From: Lepidostoma basale
Lineage: Eukaryota; Arthropoda; Insecta; Trichoptera; Lepidostomatidae
Assembly (NCBI GenBank): GCA_022606425.2
Contig: JAHDVF020000840.1
Coordinates: 372,001 to 436,000, forward strand
Direction: 5' to 3'
Length of the DNA stretch: 64,000 nt
Shown here one piece after another: positions 33,526-45,344 of this stretch. The position numbers and the translations under genes were made by a program. Position 1 is the stretch's first letter. The number at the start of each line of letters is the position of its first letter. A model generated the notes under the pieces. The model worked only from the letters and a program-made list of their open reading frames with translations, did no database searches and was not told the DNA's origin.

Positions 33526-35461
33526 TTTTTGTTATTTTACCAATATTTTAATGTTGAATGAAAGTTTCACGTGTTTCAACATATGATTGATGTACTTATG
33601 TGTTACATTTTTTAAATATTTAACTGTTAATATTTTTAATTTTTAAATCGGTGCCAATTTCAAAAGATTAAAACTTGTGCTAAATAGACAGAAAGATGAA
33701 TAGGTTGTAGGTTAAATTGTACATGGTTACAGCTTCCACGTCGGCTAGATGTAGGTAATTGATATGTGGGGTTTGGCGATTAGTATATTCAGGCGTGATT
33801 CATAGATAATTTTCTTCACATAAATGTTATGTGAGCTGGTTTTGTTTATTACTAATAGAAATATGCGTTTTGAAAAGTATTTATGTGTAGGGAAATAAAT
33901 GTATATAACACGAAAGATATGAGTAAGAAGAGGAACATTTTATCGCCGAATCATCTGTTACTTTTAGTGCGCCAATAATACTTGTGTTTAATATGACGTC
34001 ATTTTCCCTAATGTCAACTTATTTTCCTGTAAAACTCTTTGATGTCTGCCATTACTTTCCATTATTAGATGAGTCAACATAAAAATAAAATATGTATTTA
34101 TTTACAAAATTGAAAAAGGGGCATCCCCTTTCGGTCCCGATCCAGTTTTATGACTGTATAACCAACGAAAAACGGAATAAAGAACAAATAAATTCAGACG
34201 TTTTGTATGAAACACAGGAAAATAGGAAAACGCCATATAACCTTCATAACTCAATTTTATTGCGAAATAAATTTATTACATAAAAATTCCTCGAAGGCTT
34301 CCCCCCTCCGGTTCGACTCCCTCCCCCAACCCCCCATTTCTCTGCCCTCAGCCTGCCTCCATATCCCCATCGCAGACATGCTCTTCCAGAGATCCTGAAA
34401 CTGGGAAATTGGATTCGGGGAATGTTAGTTTAATAGCTACGGACCAGATTAAAACACAATATTTTGGATTCAAATTATATTATGATGTATAATTTATGGT
34501 ACATATTAACATACACAAAACAATTAATTTCATAGTAATAGAATATGAATGTGTGGATCTAAAATACGCGTTTCTTCAGTATTTTTATCATATAATCTTG
34601 TTATTTTTATGTAAGCGGATGTGATGTATTTTATATATTATAAATTAAACCGCCAGTTTCATAATGTTTTATCGGAGTGACATGTTTTGCCTTATTATGA
34701 TATTATTTAACATATTATTCAACAAAACAAGTTACTTTTAATTATTTATTTTTAACATAACGATACACAAAATACGTATCATAAATTCTAAATTAATAGA
34801 GATTTTTAAGAATGATAAATAAAACAGATCAGTTATTTGTAACACCAACATAGGTTGGCGATAATTTCATAACAATTAAATAAATAAATTATATTATAAT
34901 ATTATAACAGTATTTCAAAACAAAATAAAATGTCACACTGTTATTTGTCTTGTAGAATTCAGATGACACTAAAAATGGCGTATAAGTAGCTTAAATAATG
35001 TGTACAGTAATGAGATTCAAATAACCTGTTGTATATAAACATGTGGAAAACAACTACCACAATAAAGGCCCAAGTGACATCCCAAGAACCAGCCAAGATG
35101 TTTGAATTCACTGCAAACCAATTCCAAGAATTTAAACATAAAAAACGACACAAAATATATATTGATGTATTAAAAAAAATATTAACAATCGTATTTTGAA
35201 AGTGTACAGGTCTAAGAAAATATTAAGAAGAAATTTTGGCAGATTGCTTTGGCATAAGAATAGATTTATTTAAAATTAAAAGAGTAGCACTTGAAATAGA
35301 GAAAGACCAATATAATATGTAAATGTCAAATCAATGCAACTCAAAACTGTTAAATAAATTGGAACAATGTACGTTTTTGAGACTTAATAAATGCAGGATT
35401 CCGTTGAAATATGTATAGAGATAGCCTGTATGATGGAAAATAAATCATAATAAGTATATGT
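33526..35461. other. AT-rich stretch, no gene recognised
   Basis: Short ORFs (34092-34283, 34207-34398) show no domain. A pyrimidine-rich block lies at 34290-34390. Half of an H2-like foldback (GACATGTTTTGCC) is at 34678-34692. Confidence 0.4.
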
Positions 35462-35760
35462 AGCGGATCAAATCAAATCAGTTTACTTTCTCAAAAGATA
35501 TTACAAACAACAATTATAGTTTAAGGCGTCTATTGAGAACAGATTAAAAATAAAAATATATATAATACCAGGAACGCATGAGAGATGGTTCGACATTAGG
35601 AATACAAGATACTCTCCAAAGTCAAGAGTATTTGTTTTCTGAACGTACTTTCACGAATATGAATGCTTGAGCTAGGTCCTCTTCTGTGTAGGTGACTTTG
35701 CAGTTCAGGCACTGCGTTATATGCAGCATAGATTGCCGTGCAACGTGTCTAGCCATCTGT
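35462..35760 (-). pseudogene. LINE 3' UTR, family N6
   Basis: Nearly collinear with 59808-59999 (TTCTCAAAAGATATTACAAAC, ATACCAGGAACGCATGAGAG, CTCTCCAAAGTCAAGAG, CTGAACGTACTTTCACG), then different sequence downstream. It begins with the complement of the (TTTGA)n tail, ATCAAATCAAATCAG. Mostly 3' UTR, no ORF. Confidence 0.7.
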
Positions 35761-35925
35761 TAATTGACGATGAAAACAAAGTTTACACTGATTTATAGAT
35801 AATCAAATGATTTTACTGAAATCTCTTGATGGAAGTTCATTTTAAATAATAATTAAATAAAACGATGTTTTTTAACTACTTCCACTTTTGTCCTTATTTA
35901 GACAGCGACCGGTTTCGCCAGGCTC

Positions 35926-38559
35926 TTATTTAGGCGCTGAGGCTGAGGCGCCAGGCGCTGATTTATAGGTTAGTTTCACTTATTACACATTCACGAGAAC
36001 GGATCATCAGTTACTGACTTCAATAAAAAGTAGATAAACTGTATGCTTAAGGCATATTATGTGCAACCCGAAGTATAATTGACTGCAGCTGTTAATTGAG
36101 GAGAGGACTGGTGTAAGAAGAGGGTAGAACGCAGAAGAATATCATGGCCTAGAAATATCAGATTGTGGAATGGATTGCTGACCATGGGCAGTTTCAAACA
36201 CGATTCGAAGGACTGAAGTAAAATGTAGTAAGTAATTGCAAACATCCAGAAATATATATGCAGTGAGAGAGGAAGATAGGCTAGTTTGTTTTTGACAGCC
36301 AATTCAGTGACACTTGTTTTTTTTAAGATAGAAGAAATAATCTGAAGCAGTTATTTGATTTTTTTGAAAATTGAGTCATTAGATTTTTGCTATTGGATGG
36401 AAAAACGTGTTAGGAAATAAAAGCGACATTAGATGTTGTTTGTAGGAATTCGCCATTAATTTAAAGAAATGCCTCTTCTTCTTCCTCTTAACAGTCCTTA
36501 ACTGACTTATATCCCTGATTGTCTCTCTCCATTCTCCATATCTTTCTCATTACTCTCAGACTTCTTCCACGCATCCGTCTTTCTTTTTTTTGTATTTGTC
36601 TTGAAAAGGAGTAGATTAAATGTGGCCTGGGTCCCTCTTGACTTCTTACATATAATTTTTCCAACGTAAGTCACGAATGGACGTGGGACGAGCCTAGGGA
36701 TTCAATGGTCGAAGCTGGTGTTCGCCTAAAACAGCTTCGGGTAAGTGGTGGTTATCCTTTATGTCTCATGTCTTTTGGTCTGTCTATTGGTCTATTATGA
36801 AGAAATGGCTCGTAAGGAGAAAATCCTGGTCATATAAGAAGGTTAATGTTGAGACATATACATATTTTGCAGAGCTCAATAATTACAATTTTTTGAGGGG
36901 TTAAAAATAATTGTGACGTTGGGAATATGGAACTGTGTTGAAAAATAAATGATTTATTTTGAAAAAAAAATGTCATCTTTATTTTTAACGCGGGCACTCA
37001 TTAAACCGCCCTCGTATATCGGGATAAGGGACAAAATAGTCTATTATGTTTTTTTTATAAATAAAAGTGTAAGGTAACAATGAAACCTTTTTAAGACGTA
37101 AGCTGCCTCCCTGGACAAGCATTTGAGAATCGCGGCTATCCCAGAGAGCCTAAAGTGTATCCGCTGGTGGGATCACAGTTTTTCCGATATTAAATTTGAT
37201 TTGAGATAACAATTTTACATCTCTCGTTTAATTTTGTATGTAAGATTTATTTTGTAAACGGGCTTTCGAGTTTGTTCAATGAGTCACAAATGCGTTAGGC
37301 TCAAATTCGGATGTCTCTGTAAATGAAAAATGTGGCTAAATTAATGAAAAAAATGATATTACTTTAATGGGATTTTCCCCCTTAAGAGAAATATTGCGAT
37401 GTAATGAAAACAGTTTATCTTTTAAAATGACATTTGGAAAATATTCATAAAATATAAATTGCTGGTTTTCTGAGGTTGTTTGTATGAATAAAGGTTTTTT
37501 GTATTCAATCTCCTTGGAGGCAAAGTTTTATTTCACGAAATTGGGTTCTCGGAACTTGTTAAAAATGTATGAATACGAGGCAGCGGAATCAAAAGAGTCC
37601 GCTCGAAGACCTCTATTTTAATTTTACAAGTTTTGCGTATGGAGGGCATGGGACTAAAGATTGGATACCTATTCAAACAAAATTGTTTAATGTGTGTTTA
37701 AGTAAGTTAATCTGTTTTTCTTTTTTTTGCTTATTGAATAACCTTCTGATTTGAATTATTCTTTTACTTATGATTATTAAAATTTTATTTGAGTAAATTA
37801 GAACACATTGCAAATTTAGTATTTATACCACTATATTTAGGGTGTTTAAATTATTATATCAATTGATGGCTGGACATTACAAAGGTGCCGTGCAAAAAAT
37901 GACAAAAATGAGTTTTTGATCCTAATTAAACATAGACACCAATAACTGTGCAAAAATGCAAAGTGATCTAATAATATAGTGTTGTTCTAACGCCATCCTA
38001 AAGATTTCACTCGAGGTACATGACATACGTTTTTAAATTATCTGCCTGGAAAATTAATGAGGAATTTTTTTTTTAAATCGCCGTTCTTTTGGGAATTGTC
38101 AATTAAAATAATTGAAATAAATAATTATATTTTCTAATGTGGGCAAACACTTCTAGTTTTTATATATAAGCTTTCAAACGAGGTATTTAAACTAAACTAA
38201 ACGTAAGATTACAGAGAAATCAACTTTACACTAGAAGTAAGTAGAAAATCATCTAATTACATAAATAATCAAAATTTTGAATTAATTTACTAAATGTTCT
38301 TCAACTATCATAAACTAATTCTTAAACTATCAATAAGAACAACTGATAATATACAGAAAGGCGCATTATTTTCATAATTCGCTTTTTCCACTTTACTTGT
38401 TAAAGTAGTCTTGATTTGATTTATCGCACTGATAATTTGCTTAAGTCAGGATTCACAATCGCCTGTGTTTAAAATACCTAAAAACAAAATTACCATTTTT
38501 TCAAACATTATATATGAATATGTAAGAGATAATTAAAATTAAAACCCATTGTATTAAAT
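35926..38559. other. Interior of the inverted-repeat interval, no gene
   Basis: AT-rich. 36480-36600 (CCTTAACTGACTTATATCCC, CATTCTCCATATC) may be a decayed LINE piece. Small segments at 36650-36770 and 37080-37180 are less AT-rich but have no recognisable coding signature. Confidence 0.4.
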
Positions 38560-38701
38560 ACGAATCTCCAAGAATACCTGTAATACCAATAGTTAAATTC
38601 AGAAAATTTTACATAAATATTTGAAGATTATTTTTGTATAGAATCATGTTACCACCCCTGATCTGCATGTATATAAAGGACTAAGTTAACAATAGTGTTA
38701 C

Positions 38702-38742
38702 CAGTCTGTCGATGCCAGCGAGCCTGGCGAAACCGGTCGCTG
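38702..38742 (+). other. Hammerhead-like motif with three helices (family Q)
   Basis: CAGT pairs with GCTG (helix I, 4 bp with one GU). The core reads CTGTCGA (one change from CTGANGA). Helix II is GCCAG/CTGGC, then GAAAC-CG-GTC. All elements are in order except the A6 substitution. The same layout is found at 62248-62288. Confidence 0.5.
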
Positions 38743-38849
38743 TCTAAATAAAGACAAAAGTGGAAGTAGTTAAAAAACATCGTTTTATTTAATTATTATT
38801 TAAAATACCTATATATATTTTAAATTTTCTTAAAATTAGTAAATAATTA

Positions 38850-38990
38850 CCTAACTAACCATCCTCAAAGGTGTACGCAGAAAAAAATAACCACCATATT
38901 ATTATTTCCTGAGCTACTTATCTTGCTTTCTCAATATTTATACGTCGTGTCGTGCACGCACGTCGAACGAGGTAAGGTCTATTAAAAATG
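38850..38990 (-). pseudogene. GTTA-family LINE 3' relic
   Basis: CCTAACTAACCATCCTCAAAGG begins a very decayed complement of the terminal block, ending with CGTCGTGTCGTGCACGCACG. Only the 3' 140 bp remains. Confidence 0.5.
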
Positions 38991-39483
38991 ACGAAAAGAA
39001 AACTCACTATTGTATTGAATAAGTGTGATAAATTTTCGTATTCGAAAATAATTTTTTATTTTTCCAAAAAAAGGATCCGACGACCTTTTGATCTAAAGTA
39101 TTGAATGTGTATTTTTTTTATCATTTTCTGCTCCATATATCTTTTATTAATGTTTATATATTGTGTAAAGGCACATAAGTGATGTACATAAACTGTAACC
39201 TATATTTCGTGGTTCAGTTGCTTATTTAAGGGGTGGGTTTACGTATTCCTGAAACAACAATATTGCCTCAGCTACCCTCGACTGTTTGCACAGCCTTAAT
39301 TAACTAGATTACAGATAAGCATGAAAGTTGCTGAAGAAAGTGCTTAGTAATCAGGCCCTAATGTACCGCATAAAGAGAACGATTCATTTTATACTTTGTA
39401 ACTATTATTTTTTTATTTAAAAAAAATCTTTCAAACGTTTTTTTAATAAACAGATAATTTAAAGAAAGTTTACTTTATATGTG
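38991..39483. other. No gene recognised
   Basis: AT-rich; nothing supported. Confidence 0.4.
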
Positions 39484-39650
39484 GATGCTGGAAGATCGAA
39501 GTGTGCGCGGGAGATGCCTATTGGTGGCGATGAGGTTCGCAACCCGGGCGAAAAGAGAAGGTTGGAGTGCCGCATCGGTTAAAGTGTGATAGTCCATTCT
39601 TTCTGCCTACCCTTTCGGGGAGACGGCGTGATGGTTAGTTAGTTAGTTTA
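39484..39650 (+). mobile_element. SINE-like retroposon, 5'-truncated copy
   Basis: GATCGAAGTGTGCGCGGGAG, GGTGGCGATGAGGTTCGC, GGAGTGCCGCATCGG, then the LINE-type 3' end and GTTAGTTAGTT. A 14-bp gap removes the CATCACACCGCGTC segment found in other copies. Confidence 0.75.
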
Positions 39651-39714
39651 CTTTATATTGTTGTGAATATGTAAAATTATTATGGATTGTTATAAATGAG
39701 ACGTTTTACAAACT

Positions 39715-40125
39715 TGTAAACAACTAACTAGCCATCACGCCATCTAGATTCTTCTACATTCATTCATCGAAACATTTACGCTCGTCGATTTTTCCGTGGC
39801 CGTCTTTTAGTATTTGATTAATTTGGTCATGGCCTTCCACGACTTCTCTTTCCACTAACACTGCTTGTATACAACAATTTAACCATTCATCTCTCGTCCA
39901 TTCGTTCCGTATGTCCTAACCATCATAGGAATCTTTTTTTAATTTTACTTCAGAATCATCTGCTTGACATTTCTTCCTTATTTCGGAGTTCGGTATTCTA
40001 ACATATATCGTTCTCCTGCACATTCTTCTCAGTGATATCATTTCTACGGCATTTATCGTACTTTCATCCTTCTTTTGCCAGCTCCAAGCTTCACTTCCAT
40101 ACATAAGGGTTGGCACTAGAACTCT
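39715..40125 (-). pseudogene. GTTA-family LINE C-terminal relic
   Basis: Complement of tail CTAACTAGCCATCACGCC, then blocks RRKIDER, TKILKDGHGK and NEWTRDEWLN. An open stretch (39916-40116) reads PTLMYGSEAWSWQKKDESTI and NAVEMISLRRMCRRTIYVRI. A distinct, more diverged subfamily. Confidence 0.75.
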
Positions 40126-40589
40126 AATGTACGGCTATCTTTGATTTATTGGATATATAGTATACTTGGATATATAGAATGATTTAAATATGTGGACTTT
40201 TGTTGCTGTACGAATGTTTTTTCATTGTTTATTTTCAAGGGTTAAGTGAAGTTTGGTTACCTTCTAGATAAATATTTAAGTTAATAAGTCCTTCCTAGAA
40301 TGAGATACACAAGTTGGAGATAGGAAAACCATGTTCTCGGTTAATTATCAATAAATAAATAAATAGATTTTCTTAGCAGACCCTTGGTTCGTACATTGTC
40401 AGCCCGCGTCTCTACAGCATAAGCCATGATGGGTCGCATGCATAATCCAAAATATTTAAAATAAAATACAATAACCTAAGTAATTATATAACATGTGCTA
40501 GTTACATTTAGACAGAGCATCAGGGACATACTGAGTAATAATATTATTCTAATTTTGTTGAATCGCTCTTTACATCATTACAGCGTGAG
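40126..40589. other. Mostly AT-rich, with a small N4 LINE piece
   Basis: 40375-40455 (minus) is complementary to the PIMTYAVETRADNVRTKGLL segment of family N4. The rest is unassigned. Confidence 0.5.
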
Positions 40590-40792
40590 CCAAATCTATG
40601 TTAAGGATATAGATATCATATTGATTCTCATAATATATGATGGGTAGCCAATCTATCACCGTTTAATTGTCGCGTGAATTTTACACCAGATTAAAGACAG
40701 TGTGAGAATCACACTACTATCGCCGGGAATCGAACTCGGGACCTTCAGTGTGGCTGTCATTGCGATTGCCATTCGCCCACGTAGGTCGTCAT
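40590..40792 (-). mobile_element. tRNA-derived SINE, family S1, diverged copy
   Basis: The minus strand has GTCCCGAGTTCGATTCCCGG (B box AGTTCGATTCC) and the body CACACTGTCTTTAATCTGG and GATAGATTGGCTACCCATC. The head has lost the clear A box. Confidence 0.75.
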
Positions 40793-41754
40793 AACATAAA
40801 CAAGAGCTTAATGAGTTCATATTTTATGATTCGAAAACAATTTTTTGGAGTATTTGGGTTGAGGATGTTTACAAGTTTTTTTTTTTGATGGATGAAATAG
40901 CCATTTGTTTTTTGTCTTAAAATATGAACAGTTCCTTTCCTAAATCAATTTTTAACTGTAATTAATCACGTAATAAGAACATTAAAATAGAGAAATGTAA
41001 TGCGGTACAACTTTTCTGTTTACTCTCACAAGATTTGGCATCATGGTCAGTAAGCAAATAAAAAAAATATTCAAGTGCATTCGAATAACGTTGCTCTATA
41101 AAATATTGTAAAAATGTACACTCTTTGTATTGCACATACTCTTGCAAAGACCACTCTTAAACGGTTTGTAAACTTGGATACTAGCCCAGCGAAATGAAAG
41201 AGAATTCAATAACATTGAAAGGAAAATCCCATTTTCTATATAAGTATTTATATAAAAAGCCCGCCACATATTGAAATGGCTGTAGAATCACACAGCGCCC
41301 TTTCGTCAGATTCATCCTTGCACCTCCTCCGTCCATTCTACGTCCTACGGCACTGAATACTTTTATTTATGAATGGAGCAAAGCACAGAGGACTCTAGAC
41401 CACATTTAATATATCATACTAAATACTTTAGTAAATAGAATCTATAGAGAAAACCTTTGCATACCTCATACAGACATATGGATACAGATATTATAATTAT
41501 AAATATAAATAATATGAATGTACAATGTACATATATAGGAAAAATAGCGCCTAAATTGGAGTATAAGAGTACTAAGTCTGGGTAAAAAAATATGGGAACT
41601 GGGGAAGGAAAATACTTGTAACAGAATATTCTGTTACCCTTTCGAAGTATCGGCGGGAGCGAAACCGGTTGGTGTTTATAATCAAGTGGTAATATACAAA
41701 TTTTACTATGGTTAAAAGTGTATTATTATTATTATTATTATTATTTTTTTTTTT
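40793..41754. other. No gene recognised
   Basis: A GAAACCGGTTGG phrase at 41660-41671 after GGCGGGAGC is a relic of a hammerhead-like foldback end. (ATT)n and a T run precede the SINE. Confidence 0.4.
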
Positions 41755-41996
41755 TTTTTTTTTATGTACACAACAGGTCGTTTGGACCCAATTACTGTAT
41801 ACAATTTTTATTTTTTAGCTATTATATTGATTCTCGTGACATGTGATAGGTAGCCAATCTATCGTCATTTTATTGTCACGTGAATTCTACACCAGACCAA
41901 AGACAGTGTGACAATCACACTGCCATCGCCAGGAATCGAACCCAGGACCTTCGGCATGGAAGTCAGAGCTCGTAACCACTATGCCACGAAGGTCGT
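41755..41996 (-). mobile_element. tRNA-derived SINE, family S1
   Basis: On the minus strand: GACCTTCG, then A box TGGCATAGTGG and B box GGTTCGATTCC, both matching pol III consensus with tRNA-like spacing. A body follows (GTGTGATTGTCACACTGTC, GACGATAGATTGGCTACC, AATTGGGTCCAAACGACC), with a long A tail (T run at 41745-41763). Transcribed by pol III and mobilised by a LINE, by analogy with known SINEs. No perfect target duplication was identified. Confidence 0.88.
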
Positions 41997-42544
41997 CAAT
42001 GTAATAATGTCACACCACAAATTAAATGCTTTATACAAAAGTAAACGCCTAATTTAAGAGCAAATATGGATATCAAATGAAACAAATAATAACAATTCTT
42101 GCTTATTGTGGATTAAACGTTAAAATGCTTGAGATATGTGAAATCTATAAAGATTTCAAAGAATTCCAAAAATGGTTATTAAATGCTACGCTCAGCCATA
42201 TTTAATGAATAAATTAATAGAATTTATAAGGGCGTAAGGGAACCAGTAGAAATGTTACGTCAAGTGTTATCAAAGAGCATTTACATTGAGAAAAATAGTA
42301 GGTAAGTTATTTTTGGTATTATAAATAGGATAACACATCAGATGATGCCACTCTTATATTTGTATTTACGGTATTTGAAAAACAAATGACGGACCTAAAT
42401 TAACGATTAAATAGTATTCTAAAAGAGCCTTGAAAGGGGTGGATATTTTAATTTCATTGCGTTTTATTGCCCCGTTTCAAACAGAAAATCTGAAAACGAC
42501 CTTATGTTAGTCTAAAAATGAACTATAACAAAATATTATTTTCC
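41997..42544. other. No gene recognised
   Basis: AT-rich; nothing supported. Confidence 0.4.
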
Positions 42545-43240
42545 TTCTTCTTCTTCTTCTTTTTTTGATTGAAAATCTTGCGATCTGTTTATGCAGGATA
42601 TCAACTTTCTTCCTGTGATGAAGACGACCAGCCTTCTCTCCATCTTTTTGGTGGTCGTCCTGGTGGTCGACGGCCCTCTGGAGTCTCGGAGTCACGAACT
42701 TAGGGATTCTTTCTGGATCCATTCTCTCGATGTGGTCCCTCCAGAATCATCTTATCTGCCTACTCCATCTCACTATGTATTAAATTTTGCAGGATTTGCG
42801 AATTTCTTCACTGGGTATCCTATCTCCAAGGGTTCTCCCCACAACAGGTCCCAATGTTTTCATTTCTGATACTCTTAAGAGATGTTTGGTTCTGACAGTG
42901 TCTGCTCTTGCTTCGATTCCGTATGTCATTATGGGCCTGATGAATGTTTTATAAATTCTAACTTTGCTTTCCACTAGCATATGCTTATTGTCCCAGACAG
43001 TGTCCCTTAGACATCCGGAGGTAACTGCAGCTTTGTCAGTCTGTTTTTTAACTTCATTATATAGATCGCTGCAACTAGAGATCTCCAAACCCAGATATCT
43101 GAACTACATGACATGGGTTTATCGTCTACAACCAATTTGCATCTGAGAGGCGGTCTGGATATTGTTAGACATTTTGTTTTTGCGACGGATATCATCATAT
43201 TATACCTCTCAGACGCAAGATGGAATCTATAAAGCATTCT
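42545..43240 (-). pseudogene. LINE 3' part, family N4 (post-RT to tail)
   Basis: Minus-strand frames read MMISVAKTKCLTISRPPLRC, then DIWVW (frameshift), KLKNRLTKLQ / EVKKQTDKAAVTSGCLRDTV, WDNKHMLVESKVRIYKTFIR, PIMTYGIEARADTVRTKHLL and GRTLGDRIPSEEIRKSC. A GRRPPGRPPKRWREGWSSSS block and (GAAGAA)n tail follow (TTCTTCTTC at 42545). This is the longest N4 copy and shows the order of its blocks. Several frameshifts. Confidence 0.8.
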
Positions 43241-44021
43241 TATTATTTTTGTGAAACAAAACTATGAATTCGTGTTTTGTTTTGTTGCTTTTATATTTAT
43301 AATATTTCTGTAACATTGTATTTTTATAATTCACAAGAAGTACATTAAACTAAATATCTGGGTGGGTGCCAATATTTGGAGAGAATATTTTTATTACAGA
43401 GATTTGGTCCACTGCCAGCATTTTTACGATTTATAATGACGCAGGATATAAAAACATATTTACATCACTGATATTGTAAACTTTTAGCCCCTTGAGAATA
43501 TTAATACATTTTTATACATGAAAAAATCTATGATGGTTCATGCAAATTTTTCATATTCATCATAATTCTCCTACCAGTGGAAAGGAAAGTTTAAACGATT
43601 AATAATTAGGAACTAGAAAATCAATGTGCTATTTTAGGATATACTATTATTAACTTAGCTAACATCACAATTCAAACTTAATTCAAACTTAGTTTAAACT
43701 TTGTTATCAAAGAAAATCAATATAGAAGTTAACTGTTTTATATAACGATGATCTAAAACTCCATATAAAGTATAGATAAAAACAGATGTTTTCACCTACA
43801 TTAAATGTAGAAAACTATTTTAATTTCTTGGATATATTGTGTCCAACGTTTTTTTTGTATCTAAAGTTTTAGTTAAATTGTAGTTCCACTTATCGAGGCA
43901 GTTTACGTTTTTTGCCACCCACTTATATTAATTTATCAAATAATATGATTATGAATTATTATCGAAAATATTTAACAAATACCCAATAAGTGTTTTAAAA
44001 AAATTGTTTAATTTAACTCAA
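43241..44021. other. No gene recognised
   Basis: AT-rich; nothing supported. Confidence 0.4.
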
Positions 44022-44205
44022 CAACAACAACAACAAACCATCACGCCGTTTCCCCGCAGGGGTAGGCAGAGAGAATGGACCGCCACACTACTCTATCCTG
44101 GCACACCTCTCTAGCTTCCTCCACATTCATACATCGAGTCATACACGCACATCGATTCTTCCGGCTTCTTACATGACCAACTTTTAATTTTTGATTAATT
44201 TCTCT
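44022..44205 (-). pseudogene. GTTA-like LINE 3' end, (GTT)n-tailed subfamily
   Basis: The complement of the terminal coding block (CATCACGCCGTTTCCCCGC, GGACCGCCACACTACTC, CATACATCGAGTCATAC) is preceded by CAACAACAACAACAAA, i.e. a GTT-unit tail. It stops at CTTTTAATTTTTGATTAATT. Confidence 0.75.
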
Positions 44206-44242
44206 AAATTTAACTCGCTAATACATTTTCAAAGAACCTAGT

Positions 44243-44734
44243 AACTAACTAACTAACTAACCATCACGCCGTCTCTCCGAAGGGGTAGGCAGAAAGAATG
44301 GACTGCCACACTTTTCTTTCCTGACATATTTCTCTCGCTTCCTCAACATTCATACATCGTGTCATGCACGCGCGTCGATTTCTCTGACTCCTCACATGGC
44401 CGACATTCAATATTTGATTTATTTGATCGTGCCACGTTTTCCTCGGTCTTCCTCTATTTCTGGTTCCATTTATATCATTAACATATAATTTTTTTACCAT
44501 TCTTTCTTCATTCATTCTTTCAATATGTCCAAACCATCTTAAGGATCCTTTCATTATTTTGTTCATGACACCATCATTCGCACCGCATTCACTTCTTATA
44601 TTTTCATTCGGCACTCTATCATACACAGAGTATCCACACATTCTTCTAAGAGATCTCATTTCAACTGCATTTATTCTACTTTCATCCTTCTTTTGCCAGT
44701 TCCATGCTTCGCTTCCATACATAAGGGTCGGTAG
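44243..44734 (-). mobile_element. GTTA-family LINE, short 5'-truncated copy with target duplication
   Basis: An 11-bp duplication AAGAACCTAGT lies at 44232-44242 and 44735-44745. The 5' junction shares AGAAC with the LINE sequence. The 3' tail is GTTA (CTAA at 44243-44260). Confidence 0.85.
44264..44722 (-). CDS. Uninterrupted C-terminal 152 aa of the GTTA-family LINE protein
   Basis: No frameshift or stop. Order: MYGSEAWNWQKKDESRINAV, EMRSLRRMCGYSVYD, NIRSECGANDGVMNKIMKGS, LRWFGHIERMNEERMVKKLY, NRGRPRKTWHDQINQI, NRRACMTRCMNVEEAREIC, WQSILSAYPFGETA. It is the reference copy for the family's tail, a region that in LINEs likely binds nucleic acid. It has no RT domain or promoter, so it is only a preserved fragment and not an independent gene. 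The methionine is internal to the original ORF. Confidence 0.85.
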   Translation of the reverse strand: MYGSEAWNWQKKDESRINAVEMRSLRRMCGYSVYDRVPNENIRSECGANDGVMNKIMKGSLRWFGHIERMNEERMVKKLYVNDINGTRNRGRPRKTWHDQINQILNVGHVRSQRNRRACMTRCMNVEEAREICQERKVWQSILSAYPFGETA

Positions 44735-44745
44735 AAGAACCTAGT

Positions 44746-45344
44746 TTTTATGAATAATGATTTTATTTGTTTGATAGTTTACAAAATATCCGGTGTTTTG
44801 AAAAATAAATTATGAATATTGATTTTTTTAAACATGTTATAAACAGAATATGGCATACTATAAACTCAATAAATAATACAAAATAAACTAAATATGAAAT
44901 AAAATATGTAATTAAACAGATGGAAAAAAGCTGTAAAATATATTGTAGTATTGTATTCGTGTTATCACATGAAAAAAAATTAAGTTTAGTGAATAAATAT
45001 TTTCGTTATAATTAATAAAAACAATTATAATTCTTTTTGATTTAAATAGTGACTATCAATAGATTAAAAATTACTGATTATAATACGAAGTTTGTGATGC
45101 TACGTACAAATTGGCAGAGCAATGTTTTTGAATGAGTTAATTAATCGTTTGTTTTTGTAATACATAAACTAATATTATAATCAATTTTAGTTTCTTGAGA
45201 GTTGAAGAGATATTATTATTTTTGAAAAGTTTTAACTTCTTCTTTTATAATGACTAGATTTACGTGATATTTAAGCTAAAACTATTCTAATTCGTAGTCT
45301 TCAAACATACAAAATCATGAAATAATTATATTTATTAGTATATC
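44746..45344. other. No gene recognised
   Basis: AT-rich; nothing supported. Confidence 0.4.

Larger units (their letters stand above)
35840..38806. repeat. 3-kb interval bounded by 86-bp inverted repeats (family Q)
   Basis: 35840-35925 and 38720-38806 are reverse complements with one difference noted (GTCCTTATTTAG versus GTCTTTATTTAG). Shared core: AAAACGATGTTTTTTAACTA, CTTCCACTTTTGTC and GACAGCGACCGGTTTCGCC. No long ORF lies between. The right 250 bp (38560-38806) resembles the short copy at 62083-62341. It may be one long non-autonomous element or two opposed insertions. Confidence 0.7.

Noticed and set aside
41930..41996. Functional tRNA gene
   Set aside because: The tRNA-like head is fused to a SINE body and A tail and has diverged copies nearby.
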